Shown here piece by piece: positions 25,609 through 33,368 of a DNA stretch of 34,215 nucleotides; the stretch's first letter is position 1; the number at the start of each line of letters is the position of its first letter. The position numbers and the translations under genes are program-made. The stretch comes from an uncultured Bryobacteraceae bacterium. GTDB taxonomy: Bacteria; Acidobacteriota; Terriglobia; Bryobacterales; Bryobacteraceae. The DNA lies in contig CAKZUE010000087.1 in NCBI GenBank assembly GCA_937920635.1, forward strand, positions 1 to 34,215, read 5' to 3'. The notes below the pieces were generated by a model. It saw only the letters and a list, made by a program, of their open reading frames with translations, searched no databases and was not told the DNA's origin.

Positions 25609-26487
25609 ATGGCGGCAAATTGCAAACAGGCATGGCTGCGCCCGGGGCTGCGGGCAGCCGCCATGGCGGTGATGCTGGCGGGAATCGGCGTTGCGCAGGA
25701 AGACGTGGCCGGCAGCGCGGATCATCCGATGCTGTCGCGGTATCCGAATTCGCGGATCACCGAATACGAGAAGAATTACAACGCCGTGGAGATGACGGTG
25801 GCGGGCGCTGCCGGAGCGCGCCCGAAGAAGGAAACCATTGAAGGGCAGGTCACCCGGATCCGCTATTTTCACAACAATCCGGACAGCCAGCCAAGCGCGT
25901 TGCAGGTGCTGCGCAATTACCAGAACGCCGTGAAAAGCATCGGCGGCAAGGTGGTGTACGAGCGGCTGCCGCGTCCCAACGACGGCGGCGAGACGGTGAT
26001 GACGGCGCGGTTCGGCGGCAAGGAAGTGTGGGTGCGGATCCGGCCGGAGATCTTTTCGGCGCCGGCGCAGAGCTATGTGGTCACGGTCGTCGAGCGGGAG
26101 GGGATGGAGCAGGCGGTGACGGCGGCGAGGCTGCTGGAGGATCTGAACCGGCAGGGGTTTGCGACGCTGTATCTGAACTTCGACACGAACCGGTGGGAGA
26201 TCCGGCAGCAGGATCAGGCGACGCTGGATGAGGTGGCCGGCGCGCTGAAGCAGTCGCCATCGATGCGGATCCGGATCGAAGGCCACACGGACAACGTGGG
26301 CCAGCCCGAGGCCAACAAGGCGCTGTCGGAGAAGCGCGCGCGCAGCGTGATGGAGGCGCTGGTGGCGCGGGGCGTGCCGGCAGGGCGGATGACGGCGGCA
26401 GGGTTCGGACAGGAGAAGCCGATTGCGGACAACCGCACGGAGGAGGGGCGGGCGAAGAACCGCCGCGTGGAGCTGGTAAAGCAGTGA
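25609..26487 (+). CDS. OmpA-family outer-membrane/peptidoglycan-binding protein
   Basis: A 292-residue exported protein. After a signal peptide (ending near GIGVAQE) comes an N-terminal region (DHPMLSRYPNSRITEYEKNY...) that resembles the DUF4892-type region of YiaD-like proteins, then the OmpA-like domain from about 190: LYLNFDTNRWEIRQQ, IRIEGHTDNVGQPEANKALS, EKRARSVMEALVARGVPAGR and AKNRRVELVKQ, with the Asp/Arg that hold diaminopimelate in peptidoglycan. It probably links the outer membrane to the wall. AGGAGGGG lies before ATG 25609. Upstream, the frame to 25513 is Cys-rich and has no signal, so it was not used. It ends 17 bp before the converging fur gene. Confidence 0.85.
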   Translation: MAANCKQAWLRPGLRAAAMAVMLAGIGVAQEDVAGSADHPMLSRYPNSRITEYEKNYNAVEMTVAGAAGARPKKETIEGQVTRIRYFHNNPDSQPSALQVLRNYQNAVKSIGGKVVYERLPRPNDGGETVMTARFGGKEVWVRIRPEIFSAPAQSYVVTVVEREGMEQAVTAARLLEDLNRQGFATLYLNFDTNRWEIRQQDQATLDEVAGALKQSPSMRIRIEGHTDNVGQPEANKALSEKRARSVMEALVARGVPAGRMTAAGFGQEKPIADNRTEEGRAKNRRVELVKQ

Positions 26488-26504
26488 CAGCGGGGCGCAG
26501 CCGG

Positions 26505-26912
26505 TCAGCGTTTCTTGCCAGAGTTGCAATCCGGGCAAACGCCGAACAGCAGAATTTCGTGATCTTCCACGAGGAAGCCGGAGGGCGCGAGGCGCTGGAC
26601 TTCCGGCAGGCAGCCGTCCACTTCAAAGACGCGCAGGCAGCGGCGGCAGCGGAAGTGGTGGTGGTGGCCGCGGCCTGAGACTTCATAGCGGGCCGGTTCG
26701 CCGCCAATTTCAACTCCGGTGAGGAAGCCTTCTTCCACAAGCGCCCCGACGGTCCGGTACACGGTGGCGATGCCGAGGCCGGGGACGGCGCGCTGCGCGA
26801 GTTCCAGAACCTCGCCGATGCTGAGCGGGCGGTGTGCGGCTTCAAGGACGGCGCGGATGGCGGCGCGCTGGCGGGTATGGCGGCGCTGGACGGGTACGCC
26901 TTTCATGAGCAC
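26505..26912 (-). CDS. Fur-family metal/peroxide-responsive repressor
   Basis: A 135-residue winged-helix regulator. The recognition region is LSIGEVLELAQRAVPGLGIA, then TVYRTVGALVEEGFL, followed by the regulatory metal segment GRGHHHHFRCRRCLRVFEVD. Two zinc-type pairs (CRRC and CPDC) match the structural zinc site of Fur/PerR/Zur proteins. Family members repress iron-uptake, peroxide-response or zinc genes; PerR- or Fur-type cannot be separated by sequence alone, though the first block (HHHHFRC) is usual for both. The start may be GTG 26912 (MLMKG) or ATG 26906. TACAAT lies about 18 nt upstream. It converges with the OmpA gene. Confidence 0.9.
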   Translation of the reverse strand: MLMKGVPVQRRHTRQRAAIRAVLEAAHRPLSIGEVLELAQRAVPGLGIATVYRTVGALVEEGFLTGVEIGGEPARYEVSGRGHHHHFRCRRCLRVFEVDGCLPEVQRLAPSGFLVEDHEILLFGVCPDCNSGKKR

Positions 26913-27006
26913 GACTCTTCGATAGGATTGTAGCAGGAGTTGCCCGGGCCCCTATAAACAAAAAGGAAAGATTTTGTTCGCGGCTCGGGCACGGCGGCGG
27001 CCGTGC

Positions 27007-27012
27007 TAGCAT
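27007..27012 (+). promoter_or_regulatory. -10-like box for the SRP RNA
   Basis: TAGCAT lies 8 nt before 27021, where the paired 5' end of the RNA begins. Predicted start and folded end therefore coincide. No clear -35 is seen. Confidence 0.4.
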
Positions 27013-27020
27013 GGATGTTT

Positions 27021-27127
27021 GTCAGGCTCCGGGCTCCGTGCAACGGGGCGGTCCGAACCCCGCCAGGTCCGGAAGGAAGCAACGGCAGGACCCCACCCCG
27101 TGTGCCGCGGATCCCCCGGGGCCTGGC
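27021..27127 (+). ncRNA. ffs: Signal recognition particle RNA (4.5S type)
   Basis: The hallmark CCAGGTCCGGAAGGAAGCAA, the domain IV loop that binds Ffh, is present, flanked by GGTCCGAACCCC and GCAGGACC. The ends pair well: GTCAGGCTCCGGG (27021-27033) with CCCGGGGCCTGGC (27115-27127) gives 13 consecutive pairs, two or three of them G-U. The length of about 107 nt suits a bacterial small SRP RNA. TAGCAT at 27007-27012 is a -10-like box at the right distance. It lies directly upstream of dnaX, the conserved ffs-dnaX-ybaB-recR order. Confidence 0.9.
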
Positions 27128-27144
27128 AACCGCCAATCCTTCCC

Positions 27145-28785
27145 ATGTACCAGGTTCTGGCCCGCAAGTACCGTCCCCAGAGCTTCGCCGAGCTGCTCGG
27201 CCAGGAGCCCGTGCGGGCGACGATCGAGAACGCCATCGCGCAGAAGCGGATCGCCCACGGCTACATCTTCGCCGGGCAGCGCGGAACGGGCAAGACGACG
27301 GTGGCGCGCATTCTGGCCAGGTGCCTGAACTGCGTCGAGGGGCCGACGCCCCATCCCTGCGGGCGGTGCAGTTCTTGCCTGGAGATCGCGCAGGGAAACG
27401 CTCCAGACGTCATTGAGATTGACGCGGCATCCAACCGCGGCATCAACGAAATGCGGGAGCTGCGCGAGAACGTGCGCTACCGGCCGTCGCGCGACCGGTA
27501 CAAGATCTTCATCATCGACGAAGCGCACCAGATCACCAACGAGGCGTTCAACGCGCTGCTGAAGACGCTGGAAGAGCCGCCCGAGTGGGCGGTGTTCGTG
27601 CTGTGCACGACGGAGGCGCACAAGATCCCCGCCACGATCGCCAGCCGGTGCCAGCAGTTCGCCTTCCGGAGCGTGGACTTCGGAGTGCTGGTGGGGAGGA
27701 TGGCGGAGATCTGCCGGGCGGAGGGCATCGAGGCCGACGACGAGGCGCTGGCGGTGCTGGCGCAGGCGGGCGAGGGCAGCGTGCGGGATTCGCTGTCGGC
27801 GCTGGACCAGGCGATCGCCTGCTGCGGGCAGCGGCTGACCGGGCCGGAAGTGCGGCAACTGCTGGGGCTGTACTCGCTGGAGACGCTGGAGAAGACGGCG
27901 GCGGCGCTGGAAGGGAATTCGCCGGCGGCGATGCTGGAAATTGCGGCGGATCTGGAAAATTCCGGCAGAAATTTGCAGTATTATTGCCGGGAATTGTGCC
28001 GGTATTTCCGGAACCTTCTGGTGGCGAAGATCGCCGGCACGCCGACGCGCCTGATCGCCGCGCCGGCGGCCGAGCAGGCCCGGCTGGCGGCGGTGGCGGG
28101 GCGGTTCCGGGAAGAAGACCTGACGCGCTGGCTTCAGATTTCGCTCGACATTTACTCGCAATTGCAATATTCGCTCCAGCCGCGCCTGCACCTGGAGCTG
28201 GGGCTGCTGCGGCTGCTGTACGCGGGGCGGCTCCAGCCGATTGAAGAGGTGATCGGGGCGCTGGCGGGCGGCGGGGCTCCGGCCGCGCCGGAAACGGCCG
28301 GAGGCGCGAAACAGCCCGCGGGCGGCGCCCCCGCGCGGATGGCTGCGCCTGCGGCGGTCCGGCCGGCTCCCGTGCGGCCTCCGGCCGCACCTCCGGCTGC
28401 CGGACCGGCGGCCGGCGATGGATCGCTGAAGCAGCGGCTGACGGCGTCGCTGGAGGCGATGAACGCCGGCATGAGCGCGCACGCGGTGGAAGCGAGCGAG
28501 ATCCGCGAATCGGCAAATGCGGTGGAATTCATGGCGCCGCGCTCGTCGCATCTGGCGCTGAGGGCGCCCGATGTCGGCAGGGCGCTGGAGCAGGTGCTGG
28601 GGCGCAAGGTGAAGGTGGTGGTTTCGGAAGGCGGCGGCGCGGCCGAGCCGGCACGGGCCGGCCAGGGCGGGCCCGAACGGAACGAAGCGGCAGAGCGGGC
28701 GCTGGAGCATCCGGCGGTGCGGCGCTTCCAGGAGCTGTTCCCACAGAGCCAGGTGCGGGAAGTGCGGAACTTGAGGGAGGATTGA
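27145..28785 (+). CDS. dnaX: DNA polymerase III subunit gamma/tau
   Basis: A 546-residue clamp-loader ATPase that loads the sliding clamp at replication forks. It starts MYQVLARKYRPQSFAELLGQ, has Walker A GQRGTGKT (44-51), the zinc cysteines at 63, 72, 75 and 78, Walker B FIIDEAHQ, sensor 1 CTTEAHKIPATIASRCQQF (SRC), and later a Pro/Ala-rich linker (about 380-430) and a small C-terminal domain. ATG 27145 is preferred: the upstream frame runs through the SRP RNA. There is no ribosome site, only 17 bp after the RNA. I found no A-rich slippery site for programmed frameshifting. ybaB follows at once. Confidence 0.95.
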   Translation: MYQVLARKYRPQSFAELLGQEPVRATIENAIAQKRIAHGYIFAGQRGTGKTTVARILARCLNCVEGPTPHPCGRCSSCLEIAQGNAPDVIEIDAASNRGINEMRELRENVRYRPSRDRYKIFIIDEAHQITNEAFNALLKTLEEPPEWAVFVLCTTEAHKIPATIASRCQQFAFRSVDFGVLVGRMAEICRAEGIEADDEALAVLAQAGEGSVRDSLSALDQAIACCGQRLTGPEVRQLLGLYSLETLEKTAAALEGNSPAAMLEIAADLENSGRNLQYYCRELCRYFRNLLVAKIAGTPTRLIAAPAAEQARLAAVAGRFREEDLTRWLQISLDIYSQLQYSLQPRLHLELGLLRLLYAGRLQPIEEVIGALAGGGAPAAPETAGGAKQPAGGAPARMAAPAAVRPAPVRPPAAPPAAGPAAGDGSLKQRLTASLEAMNAGMSAHAVEASEIRESANAVEFMAPRSSHLALRAPDVGRALEQVLGRKVKVVVSEGGGAAEPARAGQGGPERNEAAERALEHPAVRRFQELFPQSQVREVRNLRED

Positions 28786-28788
28786 GTC

Positions 28789-29100
28789 ATGAAATTGCCC
28801 GGCGGCGGCATGCAGCAGATGATGAAGCAGGCGCAGCAGATGCAGCAGCGCCTGCAAGAAGAGATCGCCGCCATCCGCGTGGAGGCCAGCGCGGGCGGCG
28901 GCATGGTGACGGTGAAGCTGGACGGTTCCAAGCAGTGCCTCGGCGTCACGATCGACCCCGAAGGCGCCGGCGACGCGGAGATGCTGGCCGACATGGTGAT
29001 GGCGGCGTTCAACGAGGCGGCGCGCAAGGTGGACGAGGAGACCAAGAAGAGGACGGCCGCGCTGCTGGGCGGCATGGGCCTGCCGCCGGGGCTGTTCTGA
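28789..29100 (+). CDS. ybaB: YbaB/EbfC nucleoid-associated protein
   Basis: A 103-residue DNA-binding protein of the YbaB family. Met/Gln-rich MQQMMKQAQQMQQRLQEEIA forms the first helix; RVEASAGGGMVTVKLDGSKQ is the conserved core, and the short tail GGMGLPPGLF is typical. It forms dimers and coats DNA. It starts 3 bp after the dnaX stop with GGGAGG inside the dnaX end, so it is translationally linked to dnaX. recR follows 15 bp later. Confidence 0.92.
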   Translation: MKLPGGGMQQMMKQAQQMQQRLQEEIAAIRVEASAGGGMVTVKLDGSKQCLGVTIDPEGAGDAEMLADMVMAAFNEAARKVDEETKKRTAALLGGMGLPPGLF

Positions 29101-29115
29101 GAGGCGCGCTGAAGG

Positions 29116-29715
29116 ATGCCGGATTTTGCTGAACCGCTGGCGCGGCTGATTCAGGAGGTGAAGCGGCTGCCGGGCATCGGGCAGAAGTCGGCCCAGCGGA
29201 TCGCCTTCCACATCCTGCGCGCGCCGCGGGAGGACGTGGAGAGGCTGGCGGCGGCGCTGCTCGATGTCAAAGACAGGCTCGGCCTGTGCGCCGAGTGCAA
29301 CAACATCAGCGATGCGGAGCTGTGCCCGTTCTGCCGCGATCCGCACCGCGACCGGCGGAAGATCTGCGTGGTGGAGGAGCCGCACAACATCCTGCCGGTG
29401 GAGACGACGCGGATCTTCGACGGACTGTACCACGTGCTGCACGGCTCCATCAGCCCGCTGCGGGGCGTCGGTCCGGAGCAGTTGCGGATCAAAGAGCTGC
29501 TCCAGCGGCTGGAGAGAGGCGGGGTGGAGGAGATCATCCTGGCGACGAACCCGACGGTGGAAGGCGAAGCCACGGCGGTCTACCTGGCGCGGCTGCTGAA
29601 GCCGCTGGGCGTGAAGGTGACGCGGATCGCGATGGGCATCCCGGTGGGCAGCGATCTGGAATACGCCGACGAAGTGACGATGTCGAAGTCGCTGGAGAAC
29701 CGGCGGGAGATCTGA
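29116..29715 (+). CDS. recR: Recombination mediator RecR
   Basis: A 199-residue protein that, with RecF and RecO, loads RecA on gapped DNA. It has the N-terminal helix-hairpin-helix [17 protein letters not shown], the zinc finger [16 protein letters not shown] and the Toprim domain [32 protein letters not shown] and [17 protein letters not shown]. The length is normal. It completes the conserved dnaX-ybaB-recR block. A GNRA-loop hairpin follows the stop before converging mtaB. Confidence 0.95.
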   Translation: MPDFAEPLARLIQEVKRLPGIGQKSAQRIAFHILRAPREDVERLAAALLDVKDRLGLCAECNNISDAELCPFCRDPHRDRRKICVVEEPHNILPVETTRIFDGLYHVLHGSISPLRGVGPEQLRIKELLQRLERGGVEEIILATNPTVEGEATAVYLARLLKPLGVKVTRIAMGIPVGSDLEYADEVTMSKSLENRREI

Positions 29716-29731
29716 CCCGCCGCGAGGCGGG
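29716..29731. terminator. GNRA-loop hairpin between recR and mtaB
   Basis: CCCGCC (29716-29721), loop GCGA, GGCGGG (29726-29731). It starts just after the recR stop and lies between converging genes, with no T-run on either side. Confidence 0.35.
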
Positions 29732-29734
29732 CCA

Positions 29735-31045
29735 TCAGCCGGCCAGAACCGGCAGCGCGCCCGCTTCGGCCAGCCCCGCCGGCGAGAGCGCGCCGATGCA
29801 GACATCGACAATCTGATTGGCGGGGCGCGGCTGCGCCAGCTCCACGGTGAGATAGTTGCCCGTCAGCGCCTTGCCGTTCTCCAGGCAGACAGCGCTGAGG
29901 GTGCGTCCCACAAAGCGGCGGCGGAAGGCAAGGTTTTTCTCCGCAGCCAGGCGGCGCAGTTCGCGCGTGCGCTCCTTGCGCGCTTCCCAAGGCACGCGCC
30001 CGGGCATTGAGGCGGCGGGCGTGCCGGGGCGTTCCGAGTAGGTGAATACGTGCAGGTAGGTGAATGGCATGCGCGAGACGAATTCGAGTGTTTGCTGAAA
30101 CTCGGCGCCGGTCTCGCCGGGGAAGCCGGTCATCACGTCGGCGCCGAACGCCGCCTCCGGCAGCAGCCGGGCGGCGCGCAGCAGGCGGTCTTCGTAGTGA
30201 CGGACGCGGTAGCGGCGCTTCATCCGCTTCAGCACAGCGTCAGAGCCGGACTGCAACGGCATATGGACGTGAGGCGCGATGCGGGAGGAGGCGGCCATCA
30301 GTTCGAACAGTTCGTCCGTCCAGTCCATCGGCTCGATGGAGCTGATCCGGAGCCGTTGCACGGGCGTTTCGTCCAGGATGCGGCGCAGCAGATTGTGCAG
30401 GCGGCGTGGGCCGCCGAAGCCGGGTTCCCTGCCCCACCGGCCGAGGTTGATGCCGGTGAGAACCACTTCGGCGTAGCGCCCGGCCAGAGCCTGCACCTGC
30501 CGCAGCACCTCCTCTTCCGGCATGCTGCGGCTGGGGCCGCGGACGGAGGGGATGATGCAGAACGTGCAGGGATTGTTGCAGCCGTCCTGGATCTTCAGGT
30601 TCGGCCGCGTCCGGTCGCCCGAGGCGTCCTCGACAGGGGCGGAAAGAAAGGACGCCTGCCGCCCGATGTCCCCGACGAGGATCTCGCCGTGGTAGTCTTC
30701 GCAGCCGCTCCAGGCGTCGACGGCGCGGCCCACCTGATCCTTGTGGGTGTTGCCCAGCACGAGGGCGACGCCGGGCGTCCGGGCCAGCTCTTCGGGCGAG
30801 CGCTGGGCATAACAGCCGGTGACGATGATGCGGGCGGAGGGATTCTGGCGGTGGAGGCGGTGGATGGCCTTGCGGGCGTCCTCGTCGGCGGCGGAGGTGA
30901 CCGTGCAGGTGTTCACGATGACGAGGTCGGCGGCGGCGGCATCGGGAGCGGAGGCGAGGCCTTTCTCGCGCAAGAGCCCTTCGATGGCGGCGCCGTCGGC
31001 CTGCGAGGCGCGGCAACCGAAGTTCTGGACGAAGAACCGCCTCAC
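29735..31045 (-). CDS. mtaB: tRNA threonylcarbamoyladenosine methylthiotransferase (MtaB)
   Basis: MtaB adds a methylthio group to t6A37 of tRNAs for ANN codons, using radical SAM chemistry and two iron-sulfur clusters. The 436-residue length fits. N-terminal cluster cysteines: NFGCRASQAD (Cys11), VNTCTVTSAADEDARK and VTGCYAQRSPEEL; radical SAM CxxxCxxC: QDGCNNPCTFCIIPSVRG. The pattern GCR.SQAD and the short C-terminal TRAM-like end favour MtaB over MiaB. The GTG start at 31045 lies 6 nt after TAGACT (31052-31057), so a leaderless mRNA is possible. It is divergent from fliM. Confidence 0.9.
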   Translation of the reverse strand: MRRFFVQNFGCRASQADGAAIEGLLREKGLASAPDAAAADLVIVNTCTVTSAADEDARKAIHRLHRQNPSARIIVTGCYAQRSPEELARTPGVALVLGNTHKDQVGRAVDAWSGCEDYHGEILVGDIGRQASFLSAPVEDASGDRTRPNLKIQDGCNNPCTFCIIPSVRGPSRSMPEEEVLRQVQALAGRYAEVVLTGINLGRWGREPGFGGPRRLHNLLRRILDETPVQRLRISSIEPMDWTDELFELMAASSRIAPHVHMPLQSGSDAVLKRMKRRYRVRHYEDRLLRAARLLPEAAFGADVMTGFPGETGAEFQQTLEFVSRMPFTYLHVFTYSERPGTPAASMPGRVPWEARKERTRELRRLAAEKNLAFRRRFVGRTLSAVCLENGKALTGNYLTVELAQPRPANQIVDVCIGALSPAGLAEAGALPVLAG

Positions 31046-31162
31046 GATTTCAGTCTATCAGGGGCTGCCGGAGGGACTTGCGGGCATACGCCGGGCGGGG
31101 CCGGGTGATACGGCAATTGATGGATACCGGGAGCGGCGGAAAGTGACGATGGAGGGATCAGT

Positions 31163-32128
31163 ATGGCGTCAGACCGGCTGCTCAGCCAGGAGGAAATCGA
31201 CAACGTATTCCGGACCGTCAAGGGCGTCCAGAGGAAGGATGATCCGGCCAAGCGGGCGCAGGTATATGACTTCCGGCGGCCGGACCGGATTGCGAAGGAT
31301 CAGTTGCGGGCCATTCACCTGCTGCACGACAACTTCGCCCGGTCGCTGGCATCGAGCCTCTCGGCCTATCTGCGCGCCTATGTGATGGTCAACCTGATCA
31401 GCGTGGAGCAGCTCTCTTTCCTCGAGTTTTCACAGTGCCTTCCCGCGCCGACCTGCATTGTGAGCCTGAGCATGCGGCCCTTCGATGGGAGCTCAATTCT
31501 CGAGATGAACCCGCAGATGGTGTTTCCGATTCTCGAGATGCTGCTTGGCGGCTCGGGCAAGACGCCGCTGAAGGAGAACCGGGAGATCACCGAGATTGAG
31601 CGGTCCATCCTGACGGGCGTGTTCCGGATCATCCTGCATGACCTGAAAGAAGCCTGGGCGCCCATCACGGCGATCAATTTCTCGATCGAGTCGTTTGAAA
31701 CGGAGCCGCAGTTGTTGCAGATTTTGTCGCCGAACGAGGCGGTGGTGGCTATTGGGATCGAGATCCGGATCGGCGAGGTGTCGGGCATGATGAACCTGGG
31801 CATCCCGTCGATCATCGTGAAAATGCTGCGGCAGAAGTTCGATCAGCAGTGGTCGGTGCGCAAGTCGGAGTCGACAGAGCAGGAACAGCAGCGCATGTGG
31901 CGGCTGCTCCAGCCGGCGAGGCTGAAGTTCGACGCCCGGATGACAGGACCGGCGCTGACGGTGGAACAGATGCTGGATCTGAAGGAGGGCGACATCCTGG
32001 ACATGGACTACCCGCTCGAGCGGCCTGTGCACCTGTACGTGAACGGCGCGCGGAAGTATAGCGGGCGGATCGGGACGAACGGCAGGAAGCGGGTCTTTCA
32101 GATTGACAGCGTGCTGGCACCCGAGTAA
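31163..32128 (+). CDS. fliM: Flagellar motor switch protein FliM
   Basis: A 321-residue subunit of the flagellar C-ring that sets rotation direction. The N-terminal CheY-binding peptide is present (LLSQEEIDNVF, usual LSQxEIDxLL), followed by the middle domain (YDFRRPDRIAKDQLRAIHLL, FDGSSILEMNPQMVFPIL, LLGGSGKTPLKENREITEIE) and the C-terminal SpoA-like domain that binds FliN (LKEGDILDMDYPLERPVHLY, then GARKYSGRIG). The ribosome site GGAGGG precedes ATG 31163. No other flagellar gene lies in the window, which is unusual because fliM usually sits with fliN and others. Confidence 0.95.
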   Translation: MASDRLLSQEEIDNVFRTVKGVQRKDDPAKRAQVYDFRRPDRIAKDQLRAIHLLHDNFARSLASSLSAYLRAYVMVNLISVEQLSFLEFSQCLPAPTCIVSLSMRPFDGSSILEMNPQMVFPILEMLLGGSGKTPLKENREITEIERSILTGVFRIILHDLKEAWAPITAINFSIESFETEPQLLQILSPNEAVVAIGIEIRIGEVSGMMNLGIPSIIVKMLRQKFDQQWSVRKSESTEQEQQRMWRLLQPARLKFDARMTGPALTVEQMLDLKEGDILDMDYPLERPVHLYVNGARKYSGRIGTNGRKRVFQIDSVLAPE

Positions 32129-32223
32129 GCCACGGCTGCCAGCGCGGCGATCCCAACATCGATAATGCCCCACCCTCCTGAGGGGCCTCCCTTTCTCCGT
32201 TCGAGCTGGAAACGATAATCGAT

Positions 32224-32255
32224 AAACTGGGGACAGCTACGCCTGGCACCAATTT
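32224..32255 (-). repeat. Dispersed hairpin repeat, copy 2 (inverted, variant)
   Basis: On the minus strand it reads AAATTGGTGCCAGGCGTAG then CTGTCCCCAGTTT. The outer arms AAATTGG/CCAGTTT still pair (one T-G, one T-A), but the loop is CGTAG rather than CGGGC, so it is a diverged, oppositely oriented copy. Confidence 0.7.
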
Positions 32256-32747
32256 TCAGACCACACTTCCGTCCGCTTCAGCCGCTGTCCGGCTCTTCAC
32301 CCATGAAGCTTCCTCTACACCCGTGCCATTCTCACGCCGTCTAGGCCGATCACGGCGGCGGAGGGCCGAATTCGCCGGGCAATCCTGGCTCCCATCGCCA
32401 GGATGACATTGCGGGCAAGGGACGAGCAACGGCGGGCGTGAAACTGTGGATCATCTCAACGGCAAAGTGGTGTCAGACCGACCTCTCCTGCTGAAAATCC
32501 CCTTGTGGCTCACATCAGTGCGCAGGCACACCGAAAGGCTGTCATACAGGCTGTAACAGGCTCACAGGTCTGCTCCGCCTCAGCGCTGCCGCCCACTCAG
32601 CCGTTTTCATGGTTCCAGGCCCGGCTCGGCCTCAGAACCGGCCGCTGTCCTGGTCTTGCCCGTTCCTTCCGTCTGTCGATTTGCTTACCCCGCTATTTCT
32701 TTGGGCATTGACCCTTTCCACCTGTGGCCAACGGGCCAGATGGGCGG

Positions 32748-32811
32748 AAACTGGTGCCAGGCGGGCCTGTCCCCAGTTTTTTCCCCGGTTTTTCCGGTTT
32801 TTTGAAAGATG
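32748..32811 (+). repeat. Dispersed hairpin repeat, copy 3 (first tandem unit)
   Basis: The core 32748-32779 reads AAACTGGTGCCAGG ... CCTGTCCCCAGTTT; arms AAACTGG/CCAGTTT pair perfectly. It is followed by TTTCCCCGGTTTTTCC and GGTTTTTTGAAAGATG. Copy 4 starts 64 bp after it, giving a 64-bp tandem unit. Confidence 0.75.
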
Positions 32812-32862
32812 AAATTGGTGCCAGGCGGGCCTGTCCCCGGTTTTTTCCCCGGTTTTTCCAGT
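32812..32862 (+). repeat. Dispersed hairpin repeat, copy 4 (second tandem unit)
   Basis: The core 32812-32843 is identical to copy 1 at 2848-2879, with arms AAATTGG/CCGGTTT. It is followed by the same TTTCCCCGGTTTTTCC as copy 3. The 5' flank ending GAAAGATG matches GAGAGATT of copy 1. It ends just before the DUF-type membrane gene. Confidence 0.75.
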
Positions 32863-32873
32863 CGTTCCCGGTC

Positions 32874-33311
32874 TCATTGCGCGGCGAGCCAAGCCAGGGC
32901 GAGCACAGACCTGAGGGTCCACAGGGCCGTCCGCCCCCAGTGGGAGGCGACCAGCCGGCGGTGAACCGGGGTGTCGAATCCTCGCGAAAGCCGGGCATGC
33001 AGCGGCACCTGCACGGCGAAAGTGGACAGCCAGATGGCCGCCAGCAGCGCGGCGCCTGCATAGATCTGCCCGGACGGAATGGCGGGAGGGGGAGCGAAGG
33101 CCAGCCATGCGGCCAGCGCCGCTTCGGCCGTCATCAGCGGGGCGACCAGCCAGGTGGTGCGCTGCTGGTGCAGGCGCTCATAGCGCGGAAACTCCAGCGC
33201 GCCGACCTCAGCCATCAGCGGGTAATGCACGAGGGCCACGAACCACACCAGCCCGGTCATCAGCAAGGTGGCCGCTGCATGAAGCGAAAGCAGAAGTTCG
33301 GTCATCGTCAT
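32874..33311 (-). CDS. Four-helix membrane protein, unknown function
   Basis: A 145-residue protein with about four membrane helices (roughly 5-30, 52-75, 82-105, 125-145). The N-terminal LHAAATLLMTGLVWFVALVH and FPRYERLHQQRTTWLVAPLM include His and Arg residues within or next to helices. This resembles a family I recall beside FAD oxidoreductases but cannot name. The truncated FAD oxidase gene lies immediately upstream on the same strand (57 bp away), suggesting joint transcription. The two ATG codons at the start (MTM) are both possible. Confidence 0.7.
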   Translation of the reverse strand: MTMTELLLSLHAAATLLMTGLVWFVALVHYPLMAEVGALEFPRYERLHQQRTTWLVAPLMTAEAALAAWLAFAPPPAIPSGQIYAGAALLAAIWLSTFAVQVPLHARLSRGFDTPVHRRLVASHWGRTALWTLRSVLALAWLAAQ

Positions 33312-33368
33312 GCTCTTGCTGGCGCCTTCCGCATCAGCGCAGCACCCGGACGGGACAGCGCGGCCGGG

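Larger units (their letters stand above)
32129..32873. other. Intergenic region with hairpin repeats and possible decayed ORF
   Basis: About 745 bases between fliM and the leftward gene ending at 32874. No intact gene is evident. It contains three of the window's four hairpin repeats, one of them inverted. On the minus strand, about 44 codons (roughly 32332-32463) give a protein-like stretch including NVILAMGARIARRIRPSAAV, bounded by stops and with no start; it may be a decayed gene. The rest is unassigned. Confidence 0.45.

Noticed and set aside
24080-25672. Long rightward open frame over the GNAT and NHL genes
   Set aside because: Shadow; the leftward frames carry recognisable domains.
27019-27144. 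Extended N-terminus of dnaX
   Set aside because: It would run through the SRP RNA; the family starts at MYQVLARKYRP.
27145-28785. Programmed frameshift in dnaX
   Set aside because: No A-rich slippery heptamer was found; the full-length frame is open.
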